Source: Argyresthia goedartella (Eukaryota; Arthropoda; Insecta; Lepidoptera; Argyresthiidae). From it: DNA of 64,000 bases. Positions 43,764 through 54,099 of the stretch are shown here, piece after piece (position 1 is the first letter of the stretch; each line of letters begins with the position of its first letter). The stretch covers positions 36,838,201-36,902,200 of the forward strand of contig OX463810.1 of assembly GCA_949825045.1 (NCBI GenBank). The letters are read 5' to 3'. Under the pieces are notes generated by a model. That model did not search any database, was not told where the DNA came from, and worked only from the letters and a program-made list of their open reading frames with translations. Made by a program: the position numbers and the translations under genes.

Positions 43764-46665
43764 ACAGTTCTTACTTTATGCATACTACCAAAATGTAAGA
43801 GGTCTTAGAACTAAATTATGTACATGGCGAAATAACTTATTACTAATACCAGACAACATACACCTAATTGGTATAACGGAAACCAACTTAATTGAATCGA
43901 TAACTGACGCTGAAGTATGTACTGGAGACTGGTCAATCATGAGAAGAGATCGCGAAGGTGGTCAGGCAAGGACACCGGGTGGTGGAGTGATGCTGCTGTC
44001 GCGGGCGTCCGTGCAGCTCGAGCGCCAGCCTCATCTGGAGACCAGCGACGGCGAGGACCTGTGGGCTCGGTTTGCAGTGAACCAACACTACGTATACGTA
44101 TGTGTTGTGTATATCACGCCGGACTCAAGTGACGCAATGTATACTAAGTGGTTCGACAGTGTAGAAAATGTGTGTGCAATAATACCAAGTCAAAGAATCT
44201 TAATTCTCGGTGACTTGAACCTGTATAGTGCAAGTCTTAATACAATTCATTATTTTAATTGTTTTCAATCTATATGTAACTTACATCAGTATAATAGCGT
44301 GCCTAATATGAATGGGAGAATGTTAGATGTGGTGATGACGAGCCCGGAGTTGGACGGTGCGGTGTCGGTGCGGCGGTCGGAGCCAGGTGAGGAGCTCAGT
44401 AGGATCGATGCTCAACATCACCCGCCACTTGACGTGTGCGTCGAGTACGACTTTACCTATACACCTACACATACCATCGATCCTTCCAATGTAGATATTT
44501 CTAGGGATTGGAACTTCAGCAAGGCTGACTATTTAAAGCTATACATTATTTTAAAGGATACAAACTGGAATGAACTATATCAGTGCACATCGACTGAAAG
44601 TGCAATCAATTACTTCTACAAAGCTATATATACTGTATTCGACCTCTGCATACCAAAGAAATTACGGAAGCGATCGTGTAGTAGAATTTATCCTGTCTAT
44701 TACACGAGAGAAATTATCCGTGACATTGAGATTAAGGCTCGTTTTCATCGGGAGTGGAAACGGACCGGGATTGAGGATGCTCGCGGTGAATTTAAGCGTT
44801 TGCGAACCAAAATAAAAATGGACACACAATTAGCATATCGTTCATATGTAAGAGATATATCTGTAAAGTTGCACAAAGAACCCGCAAAATTCTGGGAATT
44901 CGTTAACACGCTACGCAGCCGAGGAGGCGTCGAGGCGAGGGTTACAAAGGGTGATCAGGAATATCAAGGGGCCGCGGCGGCTACCGCCTTCGCGAATCAC
45001 TTCCACTCAGTATTCCTACCACAACAACCGTCACTCGATCCGGCTCCTGCTAGTGCAACCGACTCGGGGTCTCGTAGGATTGATATTGGTTACATAAGTT
45101 CGGATGTTATTTGCTGTGCAATAAAGAATCTAAAACCGAAAACGTCACCAGGCCCGGACGCTCTTCCGGCTTATGTAATCAAAGGTTGTATGGATGAATT
45201 ACTCGGCCCAATAAAGTTTATTTTTAACCTCATCTTGGAAAGTGGGGATTACCCTCAGGATTGGAAAATATCCCGGGTGTCTCCTATTCCCAAGAAAGGA
45301 TCTAAAACAATGATCGAAAACTACCGCCCAGTGGCAATACTCTGTGCAATGGCGAATGTGTTCGAGATGGTTCTTCAGGCGGCTTTACTACCTCAATGCC
45401 TGCCCTACATTACTAGTGCACAGCATGCATTTTTGCCGAAACGATCAGTGACCACGAACCTCGTAACATTAGTCGACATCCTTACTCGGGAACTAGATGC
45501 GGGAAACCAAGTCGACGTCATTTATCTGGACTTCCAGAAAGCATTCGACAGGGTTGATAATGATATCCTGTTACTAAAATTGGGTAAGATAGGACTGGTA
45601 CCAAAGCTTCTCAAGCTGTTTTCTAACTATCTAATGGATAGAAGACAGTTTGTGAGGTACGGCCAATTTCTATCCAACCCATACGGCAACCAGTCGGGTA
45701 TAAGTCAAGGATCAAACCTTGGCCCCCTTCTTTTTGTGCTATTGATAAACGATCTCCCGGATGTGGTCAGCGACTGCGACATGCTGCTGTTCGCTGATGA
45801 TGTAAAACTAGTGAGGGTCGTCAGAAACATGGGGGACGGTGCAATTTTACAGAAAAATCTAGATTTAGTATATAACTGGAGTCTCGACAGTCGGCTTTAT
45901 TTTAATCCAAGCAAATGTGAGATGCTCAGCTTCACTCGATCGAAAGATCCGGTGCTGTGCGACTACTCGCTAGGCGGGTGCAGCGTGGCGCGCGTGCACG
46001 AGGTGCGCGACCTCGGCGTGCTGTTCGACGCGCAGCTCACGTTCCGGCCGCACGTGCAGCAGCTCACCGCTAAGGCGTTCCAGAGGCTAGGGTTCGTACT
46101 GCGTAACGCGGCGCCACTCACACTCGCGGCTACACGCTCTCTGTACGAGGCCTTGGTGAGGAGCATAGTGGAAACGAATGCAGCGGTCTGGTCTCCGCAT
46201 GAGCGTAAATATATTTTCATGCTGGAGCAAGTACAGAAACGATTTCTACGCAGTCTCTATAAAAAGGGTCATGGATATTACCCATATATGTACCCAACAC
46301 GATTTCTGCAAGGTCATCTGGGGTATGAGTCATTAGAACTGAGAAGGTCAATATCTCTTTTTAATTTTGTAATGAACATCCTTAGAAATAAACTCGACTG
46401 TACAGAGCTTCTCCAAAGGTGTTTGCGAATGTTCGTGCCCGACGCATACATGAGGCTGCGGGGTAGTCGCGCTCGCGCACTGCTGGCAACTCGCGCGTCG
46501 CGCACTAACCTTTACCTGTACTCGCCCGTCGCGCAGGCGCAGGCGCTGATCAACCCCGTGCTCGCCGCCTCACCACAGTGTGATATATTCACGAGTGGGA
46601 TGGCGTGCTTGGTGAGGGAATGTAAGAGAATGACAGAAAGACGAATGCAAGATCTAGATAAGTAA
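43741..46665 (+). CDS. LINE C ORF2, APE endonuclease and reverse transcriptase
   Basis: 974 residues from an ATG that lies 23 bases before the ORF1 stop, in the +1 frame, so it is probably reached by reinitiation. Endonuclease (about residues 15-235): QNVRGLRTK, LIGITETNL, LILGDLNLYS and QHHPPLDV. RT (about 430-750): VSPIPKKGSKTMIENYRPV, SAQHAFLPKRSVTTN, VIYLDFQKAFDRVD, GISQGSNLGPLLF, MLLFADDVKLV (catalytic FADD) and VRDLGVLFDAQL. A C-terminal region of about 200 residues follows with EQVQKRFLRSLYKK. All catalytic residues appear present. The protein would nick the target and copy the RNA there. Confidence 0.9.
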   Translation: MLNKVQAKQFLLYAYYQNVRGLRTKLCTWRNNLLLIPDNIHLIGITETNLIESITDAEVCTGDWSIMRRDREGGQARTPGGGVMLLSRASVQLERQPHLETSDGEDLWARFAVNQHYVYVCVVYITPDSSDAMYTKWFDSVENVCAIIPSQRILILGDLNLYSASLNTIHYFNCFQSICNLHQYNSVPNMNGRMLDVVMTSPELDGAVSVRRSEPGEELSRIDAQHHPPLDVCVEYDFTYTPTHTIDPSNVDISRDWNFSKADYLKLYIILKDTNWNELYQCTSTESAINYFYKAIYTVFDLCIPKKLRKRSCSRIYPVYYTREIIRDIEIKARFHREWKRTGIEDARGEFKRLRTKIKMDTQLAYRSYVRDISVKLHKEPAKFWEFVNTLRSRGGVEARVTKGDQEYQGAAAATAFANHFHSVFLPQQPSLDPAPASATDSGSRRIDIGYISSDVICCAIKNLKPKTSPGPDALPAYVIKGCMDELLGPIKFIFNLILESGDYPQDWKISRVSPIPKKGSKTMIENYRPVAILCAMANVFEMVLQAALLPQCLPYITSAQHAFLPKRSVTTNLVTLVDILTRELDAGNQVDVIYLDFQKAFDRVDNDILLLKLGKIGLVPKLLKLFSNYLMDRRQFVRYGQFLSNPYGNQSGISQGSNLGPLLFVLLINDLPDVVSDCDMLLFADDVKLVRVVRNMGDGAILQKNLDLVYNWSLDSRLYFNPSKCEMLSFTRSKDPVLCDYSLGGCSVARVHEVRDLGVLFDAQLTFRPHVQQLTAKAFQRLGFVLRNAAPLTLAATRSLYEALVRSIVETNAAVWSPHERKYIFMLEQVQKRFLRSLYKKGHGYYPYMYPTRFLQGHLGYESLELRRSISLFNFVMNILRNKLDCTELLQRCLRMFVPDAYMRLRGSRARALLATRASRTNLYLYSPVAQAQALINPVLAASPQCDIFTSGMACLVRECKRMTERRMQDLDK

Positions 46666-46768
46666 AATATTTTTACCGCCTTTGTAACGTATTGGTTAAT
46701 TTAGCTGTAAGGTTACAATTGAAAATAAATAAATGAATTGAAATTGAAAATGAATTGAAATGAATTGA

Positions 46769-47333
46769 ACTTGGCGCCTCGCTCCGATGACGTCATAGCG
46801 TCTGTCACTGTCCTACTGAGGCGTCGCGGGCGAGAGAGAGCGAGAGAGTGAGGGTAACGCATTCCTCGCGGGTGCCACGGTTAACTTTGTGGCGTGGTAC
46901 CAAATATAGGTAGGTATGTCATCAATTTAGTAAACAATCGTAGTATTGAATAACTACGAACAAAACCGAAGCGAAGAATGTCGATCCCAAAAAAACGACC
47001 AAAGGATCATTCGTAATTTATTGTAAGACGGTGCCGCGTTCGGCCGGCACTCAAACTCATTTTTTATTGTAAGTAAGCAAAAAATGCACTTTTACAAAAG
47101 GAGAATAATCAACCAAATACGACCAACTAAACTAATGAGTAACTTGTATAACTGATTATGGTTTTAGTTCGAAAAAGGAATTTTCCCTTTCAAGTGGTGA
47201 TTCATGGCTGAATCTCGCACAGGAAAAGGAAACTCCATTAACCCTACCAGTGCGTCGGAAATACGCCCGTCAGAGAAGATTGCACCAAGAAACTCCACGG
47301 GGAAGATATATTTTTTAAAATTTTCGTCTTTTT
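46769..47333. other. No gene; CRE and GAGA-rich patch at left
   Basis: The first 130 bases are GC-rich and contain the palindrome TGACGTCA (46788-46795) and a run of GAGAG units at about 46830-46850. The rest is AT-rich and featureless. See the separate regulatory entry. Confidence 0.4.
46788..46850. promoter_or_regulatory. Possible regulatory patch (CRE palindrome plus GAGA tract)
   Basis: A full TGACGTCA site, bound by CREB/ATF-type factors, lies about 40 bases from GCGAGAGAGAGCGAGAGAGT, a GAGA-factor-like tract. A single 8-mer is expected by chance about once in this window, so the support is weak. No gene start is identified next to it. Confidence 0.25.
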
Positions 47334-47729
47334 AGGGTTCCGTACCCGAAGGGTTCCAAACGGGACCCTATTACTAAGACTTCGCTGTCCGTCCGTCCGT
47401 CCGTCTGTCACCGGGCTGTATCTCAAGAACCTAGCTAGCTAGAGAGTTGAAATTTTCACAGATTATGTATTTCTGTTGCCGCTATAACAACAAATACTAA
47501 AAAACAGGATAAAATAAATATTTAAGGGGGCTCCCATACAACAATACCACATACAAACTTATGGATGCAGCTGGTTACGTACATGGAGTGTGAAAGTAAC
47601 CGCACCAATAACTTTGTAAACAATATTTTGCTGTGTAAAATCCAAACTATTCACTCCACCCCATCGCTTCCATTGAACGGTGGTACGGAACCCTTCGTGC
47701 GCGATTTAGACTCGCACTTGACCGGTTTT
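47334..47729 (+). repeat. AGGGTTCCGTA interspersed repeat, well-preserved copy
   Basis: It runs from AGGGTTCCGTACCCGAAGGG to CTCGCACTTGACCGG in a T-rich flank. It contains AAACGGGACCCTATTACTAA, a CCGTCCGTCCG run, TTTAAGGGGGCTCCCATACA, ATGCAGCTGGTTACGTAC and CGGAACCCTTCGTGCGCG. It is close to the copies at 51525-51917 and 55604-55993. The 71-codon frame inside it recurs in other copies and is not a gene. Confidence 0.9.
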
Positions 47730-48609
47730 ATTTATTTTTCATCCCACAATGTACAATATAAAAATCGCCTTATCAAATGACAATATTATAACATCGCATC
47801 TTTAAGTGCATGTAAGATGTCTCAGGGACTCGGGAGCCAACCTGCCCTAACCGAAGGGTCCGCATGCTCCTGACATCTCATTAAAAGGTCAAGGCCCCAG
47901 AGGAACAGAACTGTTCTAAAGATGCCGTAAATTACTTCGAACTACAAGTAAGTGCTTTTAAAACTTTACCTGGTGCTAGCGAATTTAGCTCTCGAACGTA
48001 AAAGGTTCAGCCGATGTGGGGTTTCCATGTCTCCAACGATTTAGGGATTAACTTCACCATTTTCTCAAAATGGTTATTAACCCAAATTGTATTTCAGTAA
48101 ATCGAAGCACTCTCCCCCAGTGGGGGACGAGAAGGCTTCTTGATTCTCAGTGTGATTCTGAAGGCCTCAAAAGTAATGCCAGAGCCGGTTTTCTTCAAAT
48201 TATAATTAAATAATTAATATATAATTAAATACCTAAATAAACTTAAAATATGAGGCTATGTACGAGTACGTAAACATTACATATACTTACGTACATAGCC
48301 TCATATTAATAAACATTATTGTGATTTTTACCGATATCTTTAATTTAATAACGTCCTGTATACATCCCAGTAGGCTGCTAAGTCGTAGGTGCTATTCGTG
48401 GACTAGGCTACGTGCTATTCGCGTAGGTGCTATTCAGACAGGTGCTATTCGTGGACTACATCTTATTTGTAGGGTAGGTACTAACCTACTGAAAGTTCGT
48501 CAGAGTTTCCTTTTCTATCTTCACATGATTTATCCAAAAAGTTCTTTTGGTAAATGATTACTCTTCTTCTCTAGTCTTCTTATTCTTAGCGTAAGAACAC
48601 CCAGGAAAA
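47730..48609. other. No gene; hairpin and short-repeat cluster
   Basis: The GTGCTATTC motif occurs four times between 48389 and 48450 at uneven spacing (23, 16 and 14 bases). A perfect hairpin lies at 48247-48307. Otherwise nothing is recognised. Confidence 0.45.
48247..48307. repeat. Perfect 17-bp inverted repeat
   Basis: AATATGAGGCTATGTAC at 48247-48263 pairs exactly with 48291-48307 across a 27-base loop that contains TACGTAA-like partial palindromes. Confidence 0.8.
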
Positions 48610-48790
48610 CAACATAACATAGCATTTACATTGCTTCTGGCCCACACTGGGATATCCGGTGTCGTAGGAACCAGAAACAGCGACAACACAAACAAGCAAA
48701 CATGACCAAGGGATTAATATTTCATCCTCACCAGCTGGGATTGGAACCCGGGTACTCTCGCTTGGGAAGCCTCGTACGCCACAGAGGTCA
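48610..48790 (-). mobile_element. SINE1, tRNA-derived
   Basis: The minus strand reads TGACCTCTGTGGCGTACGAG (A-box region), GTACCCGGGTTCCAATCCC (B box), then the body with a degraded CCTTGGTCATG segment, TTGTCGCTGTTTCTGGTTCC and ACACCGGATATCCCAG. It is the same family as 58.5 kb. Confidence 0.75.
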
Positions 48791-48863
48791 TCATTCCAGA
48801 AACGTTACAACAAACTGGATGGCCAACCTTGGTATGTATTGTACTTCGAGGTTTTATTTACTT

Positions 48864-49198
48864 ATTAGACGAGGGAAGGGAAGGGAGCTTGCCACTAGGC
48901 CACAATCCAGCACACCTTGCGGTACACTTTATTAGACGAGGGAAGGGAAGGGAGCTTGCCACTAGGCCACAATCCAGCACACCTTGCGGTACACTTTATT
49001 AGACGAGGGAAGGGAAGGGAGCTTGCCACTAGGCCACAATCCAGCACACCTTGCGGTACACTTTATTATACGAGGGAAGGGAAGGGAGCTTGCCACTAGG
49101 CCACAATCCAGCACACCTTGCGGTACACTTTATTAGACGAGGGAAGGGAAGGGAGCTTGCCACTAGGCCACAATCCAGCACACCTTGCGGTACACTTT
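48864..49198 (+). repeat. 67-bp minisatellite, five units
   Basis: GAGGGAAGGGAAGGGAGC begins at 48871, 48938, 49005, 49072 and 49139, exactly 67 bp apart. Units are virtually identical; the clearest change is TTATACG for TTAGACG in the fourth. Because 67 is not a multiple of three, it yields a set of overlapping chance frames. Confidence 0.93.
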
Positions 49199-51164
49199 AT
49201 GAAGAAACTATTGAATCTGAAGGTTTGAGCTTTGACATAGTAATTTAAGTTCATGTTTAGATTCCCCAAATATCATTAAAATCTTGTGTTCTAAATTATA
49301 TTTGATTCGGCGTTTTTGCCTACAGAGTTCCTCAGACGCTATATTTGCAGTTCATAGACAAGTTCTCAAGAAGAACAAAGCATTCATTTATTTAAAAGAA
49401 GTAAACAGAACTACTTCATTACCTAACCTTTATTCAGTATATAAGAACGTAGGCTTTTCGTTACTACAAAAAATACGGCCGTCTACGACATTTGTTGATT
49501 TTGAAGAAAACCGGCTCTTGTATCCCGTCCTCACTGCTTTTATTCCGTTGCATTTTAGAACTTATATTTTTTATTTGTATATTTGTAACGCTTCTGGAAT
49601 CTCGTTAACCTCAAGGTAGTAAACGCGATTACCGTATACACTGTATTCACCCCCTTTACCCAGGAAGTGCACGTGCATGTTCTGTACCTACATAACCAAA
49701 GCACACTCATCTATGCGGAAGTTCCGCCAAGAGGGTGCCCTCTATCGGCCTCTGCAGTATTACATTAACAATCTTAAAAAAAAACATCACATAGATTCTC
49801 GGCCTGTGAGCGAGACACGTGCAGCCTGCATGCACGAAACACCTGCATAAATATCCCCAGCAAGTTGTATGTTTAAGCGTCGTAACTGTCTGTAAGGTAT
49901 ATATTAATGTAAATAATATTTCAAGTTTAAACCACTAGTTCTTGCTAGTCTTTCTAATTATACGTTAAGCTAGGAAAAACAAAAAAAAAACAATATTAAT
50001 TTAAAAAAAAAATAAGATAAAGAAAAGATAAGATAAAACATATTTATTTCCGAAAAATACTTTCCTACATACATTTGGATCCCTGTCGGTCACTTGTTAT
50101 AGACGTATTTCTAACTAAAACGCTTTGGGAGGTTTTTTGTATACCACCTTAAAATTAACGAAATCCTTATTGTGAAACTTGTGTTTCGCTCAGCATTGTG
50201 TCTTCAACAACGAGGAAGACAATGAAAATTTAATAAATTAATCTGTTTAAATAGTAAAGTAGATTGATTTCCCTTGTACATAGAGATGCGGCTACAAATC
50301 CGGTGCTGACCGTTCCCAATGAGATAATAAATTTATCCTAAAGACGACACTACTATAAACTCTGTTGAAAAAATGTTTTAAGGTTCATAAAACATGTTTA
50401 CGACATAGAGGTCATACAATGTAAATCAATATAAATAAGATTGGTCGAAGGGCTCGTATTTTTGTGCACACTCATGCTGAAGCAATACAATCGGGCTCGC
50501 GTGTTCACGTGACCGCTGCGTCATATTCTGATTTCCCAGATGGCGCCGGGCGGCACGCTCTCCCAAGGGTAACAACCCTAAGCGAGGAAATTTTCATGTT
50601 ACCAGCCAGCTATTGCTAACTACGAGACGTCGCGAGTCGATACTTGAGTGGAGAGAAATCGATCGAATATAGTTACCGCATGATCGCGACACTGTTCTAG
50701 ATTAAATAATGTTGTATCGCAGGAATGTCAATGAAGCTAAGTTTCAAAGTGCCACAAAAATCTCTAGTATAAGTTAATTTACTTTCACTGACATTGAAGC
50801 ATCAACAAACCACAGTACTTGTAGGGCAGTTAGTAAAACCTGTCACCAGAAAGCTGTTCTTAGCCCTGCATAAGTCATCCATATCGAGGCCACGGAAGAT
50901 TCTTGACTTATTGGGGGGACCCCGCAGATGTATGGTAGTTTCAGTTTCCATATTTCTGTCCGTCATGCCACTCATGGTATTACTGGCAATATTGATTGTG
51001 CTGTCACTCTCAGGGGATTGTTATTGTTGTGGCAATATACGATTTAGAGAAACCGTCTGAATCCATAAACAATTTTTGTTTATTTTAGAAATTGAGTTGG
51101 TGATGCGCAGATTTTATATCAACGTAGATTTATTAGAACATGCCTAGGTCACAGCACGCGAATG
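49199..51164. other. No supported gene
   Basis: A 111-codon frame (49284-49619) and an 88-codon frame (50794-51060) lack recognisable domains. 50275-50345 resembles the SINE2 body (ACCAATGAGATAAT-like). A GC-richer patch lies at about 50500-50560. Confidence 0.4.
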
Positions 51165-51308
51165 AAACAAAATAAAAAAACTTTATTTTCCGTAAATATT
51201 AACATATATGTTCAGAAAACTTAATTATTTGCCTCTTCTCTACATTAGGCTACTGTGGCAGAAGCGGGGCGAAAAAACTCCCACAGATTGATTTTTGGAT
51301 CTCTTTTA

Positions 51309-53203
51309 AATAGGGAAATATTAAAATGCACATCAAAAATACTAATTTGCACAGCAAATATCAGGGCAAAATGCTGCGGTAGCTTAGCTGAAGAGTAAAG
51401 GGGGTGAGCGAAGGGAAGCCCCCTTTATCCTACGTGTTAGGTTGAACAAGTAAGAACAACAAAAAATACTTAAAACATAAACTTAAGTACACATAAAATA
51501 TAAAGTGTTTTTGTTGATCTTTTTAGGGTTCTGTACCCGAAGGGTTCCAAACGGGACCCTATTACTAAGACTCCGCTGTCCGTCCGTCTGTCACCAGGCT
51601 GTATCTCAAGAACCTAGCTAGCTAGAGAGTTGAAATTTTCACAGATTATGTATTTATGTTGCCGCTATAACAACAAATACTAAAAAACAGGATAAAAGAA
51701 ATATTTAAGGGGGCTCCCATACAACAATTCTTTCAATACCACATACAAACTTATGGATGCACCTGGTTACGTACATGGAGTGTGAAAGTAACCGCACCAA
51801 TAACTTTGTAAACAATATTTTGCTGTGTAAAATCCAAACTATTCACTCCACACCATCGCTTCCATTGAACGGTGGTACGGAACCCTTCGTGCGCGATTTA
51901 GACTCGCACTTGACCGGTTTTTTTGCTGTGCATATCAGTATTTTTGATGTGCGATTAAATATAGGTTTGGTTTAACTGCTACAAATAAGGCTTGTGATTA
52001 AACGATTACCAAAAACGCACCTTTTACTACCAATAAATTCTAAATGACTTCCAGAAAGGATAGAAGATCACCAAATTGTGTTTCATGAAATACTGTAGAA
52101 ATTAAGCTTTTTTTCTTTTTATTCTTTACCATAAAAATATATAAAAAGCCTTCACGACTTATAATTTGGTAATCTTTGCTGAGGCAAAAAGATAATTGTC
52201 GATGGTGCAATATATTTTTAATACCAATTATAATATTGCGTATACCAAACACTTGTTACTTATTTATTGTTTTATGAATTAATTAAAATATGATAACATA
52301 GCAGTAAATAGCATAGTAAATAGTGTCAAAGGTATTATTATTATTATTATAGCCAAATAATACTGCATACATGTCTAAAGTAGGTAATAAAATTAATCAA
52401 TGTTAGGGAAAAGAAAGGGTAGTAATTAATCGCACATCAAAAATACAGATTTACGCAGCAAAAAAGGATCAACGAAAACAGTTTCTATGTTTTAAATATT
52501 TAAGTTTTTGTTTTAATTTGTTTTTCTTACATGTTTAACCTAACACGAAGGATAAAGGGGGTTTCGTTTCGCTCACCCCCTTTACCCTTCGCCTAAGCTA
52601 CCGCAGTATTTTGCCCTGATATTTGCTGCGCAATTCAGTATTTTTTATGTGCAGTTTAATATTTCCCAAATTATATATATTTATTTGCGGTAATGATGTT
52701 ACTCTTTTAGTAAAACAACTTTTGGTGATCATTTTGGTAAGCAAAAATATTTTTAATACAAAATGTATAACTATTCTGATGAGTCTATGTTTATTTTGGA
52801 ACTTAAAGGATTGTTTTAGGCACATCGGCATAAAGCTCATTAAGTTTATATGGAGTTCATATATTTTACTTGGTACTTAGTCTTAAGGACAAAAATCATT
52901 TTGATGACCATTTAAATTGTAGCCCACATATAATATAATTAATATGCAGTAATAAATAATGGCTAGTATTTAATATCACTTCAAAAAAACTGATTTGCAC
53001 AGCAAAAAAGGATCAACAAAACAGTTTTTATGTTTTTAATATTTTATGTGTACTCAAGTTTAAGTTCTAAGTATTTTTTATTGTTCTTGCATGTTCAACC
53101 TAACACGAAGGATAAAGGGGGTTCACCTAAGCTACGCAGCATTTCGCCCTGATATTTGCTGTGCAAATCAGTATTGTTGATGTGCAGTTTAATATTTCCC
53201 ATA
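51309..53203. mobile_element. 1.9-kb compound inverted-repeat element
   Basis: The left arm (51309 rightwards: GGGAAATATTAAAATGCACA, TTTGCACAGCAAATATCAGG) pairs with the right arm (leftwards from 53203) over about 150 bp with few mismatches. A third, internal arm of the same sequence lies at 52425-52665. Each arm ends in short inverted repeats (GCACATCAAAAATACTGATT) and has a GGGGGTGAGCGAAG hairpin block. There is no transposase. Related pieces are at 5.6 and 11.0-11.3 kb. The superfamily is unknown. Confidence 0.7.
51525..51917 (+). repeat. AGGGTTCCGTA repeat nested in the compound element
   Basis: The left arm of the compound element reads TTGATC then T-run, where the undisturbed arms read TTGATCC-TTTTT-GCTGTGC. 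Here the repeat sits between the T-runs and GCTGTGC follows its end. This gives the repeat's exact limits: it starts at AGGGTTC and ends at TTGACCGG plus Ts. Inside it is nearly identical to the copy at 47334-47729. Confidence 0.9.
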
Positions 53204-53246
53204 AAGAATTACAAAATTATTAAACGAGTTCTCTGTTGGGTTAGAT

Positions 53247-53903
53247 CAGGGTTTCTCAAACTTATGGCCCCACGTACCCCTGTTAATGTTGCCAAATGAC
53301 TGCGAACCCCTAACCCCGCTCCTGTCAAAATGAAAATAATAAATTCTAGTTAACACGGTTTTTTATTTTAATAAAAGGCATTACAGTGACAAAAATAAAT
53401 ATGTTTTTAATATTAATGTGATGGATGGGCTTGTTTCTTGTCGCAAATGGAGTTGATTTTAGGAGCAATTTTGGAAAATTTTAATCTTAATTCTGGCTCA
53501 ACATTAAGTCGATTTCTGTACTTGGTTTTTATCATTACTAGATGTGAAAACCCACTCTCACATAAGTATGTTGTTGCAAACGGTAGAAGAAAATTCACCG
53601 CTTTTCGTGAGAGTTCGGGATATTCTTCCTGTCTAACTGTCCAAAAATCAATCAAAGACATCCTTCTGAAATCAGCTTGAAGAGTTTCATCTGCGGACAT
53701 TTCTAGTAATGACTCCTGTTGCTTAATACTCAAACCAGCATTTATGCTCTCAGTTGTCGCGCGCGCGCTGACATGCGTGCCATGCGTGTCGTAATTATTG
53801 CTTGCCAGCCATCCAGCCGCCATTACGTAAATCTTTTCGCGTACCCCCTACCATCAAATGACGAACCCCTAAGGGTTCACGTACCCCACTTTGAGTAGCA
53901 CTG
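53247..53903 (-). mobile_element. hAT transposon relic with 8-bp target duplication
   Basis: The 657-bp element has ends CAGGGTTTCTCAAACT and (complement) CAGTGCTACTCAAAGT, a typical hAT inverted repeat. GGTTAGAT flanks it at 53239-53246 and 53904-53911, the 8-bp duplication of hAT elements. Inside only the end of the transposase gene survives, on the minus strand. It is an internal-deletion derivative, immobile without an outside transposase. Confidence 0.9.
53413..53823 (-). pseudogene. hAT transposase C-terminal dimerisation domain
   Basis: The minus strand reads SLIDFWTVRQEEYPELSRKA, NFLLPFATTYLCESGFSHLV, MIKTKYRNRLNVEPELRLK and KINSICDKKQAHPSH. This is the hATC dimerisation region, closest in pattern to the ZBED5/Buster-like group. 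The zinc finger and catalytic core are missing. The 136 codons are open, but the start lies within the deleted gene, so it is a fragment. Confidence 0.88.
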
Positions 53904-54099
53904 GGTTAGATTAACAACATGAACTCTTGTCATTTATGTAATCTTGAATATTGTTATATAATTACTCATTTGGCAATTTCATAAACTCCAGAGGTATCTT
54001 GTTGTAGTAGAGGATGCATTGACACTTGAAAGAATTTCGCGAGTCTGAGCCGTGGTGCAACTAGTCTGTGATTATTGCTTAGGTGAACATTACAGCTAT

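Larger units (their letters stand above)
42888..46768 (+). mobile_element. LINE C, apparently intact two-ORF non-LTR retrotransposon
   Basis: ORF1 and ORF2 are both open and overlap by 23 bases. A short 3' UTR follows with an ATTGAAAATAAATAAATGAA segment and a repeated GAATTGAAAT tail ending at about 46768. No frameshift or premature stop is seen. It is the best candidate for a living element in this window. The 5' boundary is uncertain and may lie several hundred bases upstream. Confidence 0.85.

Noticed and set aside
47565..47780. A recurring small protein-like frame (also at 51757-51975 and 55518-55745)
   Set aside because: It is the same stretch of the AGGGTTCCGTA repeat in each case. 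Its flanks and end vary with the copy, so it is not a gene.
48917..49248. Overlapping repeated frames suggesting a repeat protein
   Set aside because: They arise from the 67-bp tandem repeat, whose period is not a multiple of three.
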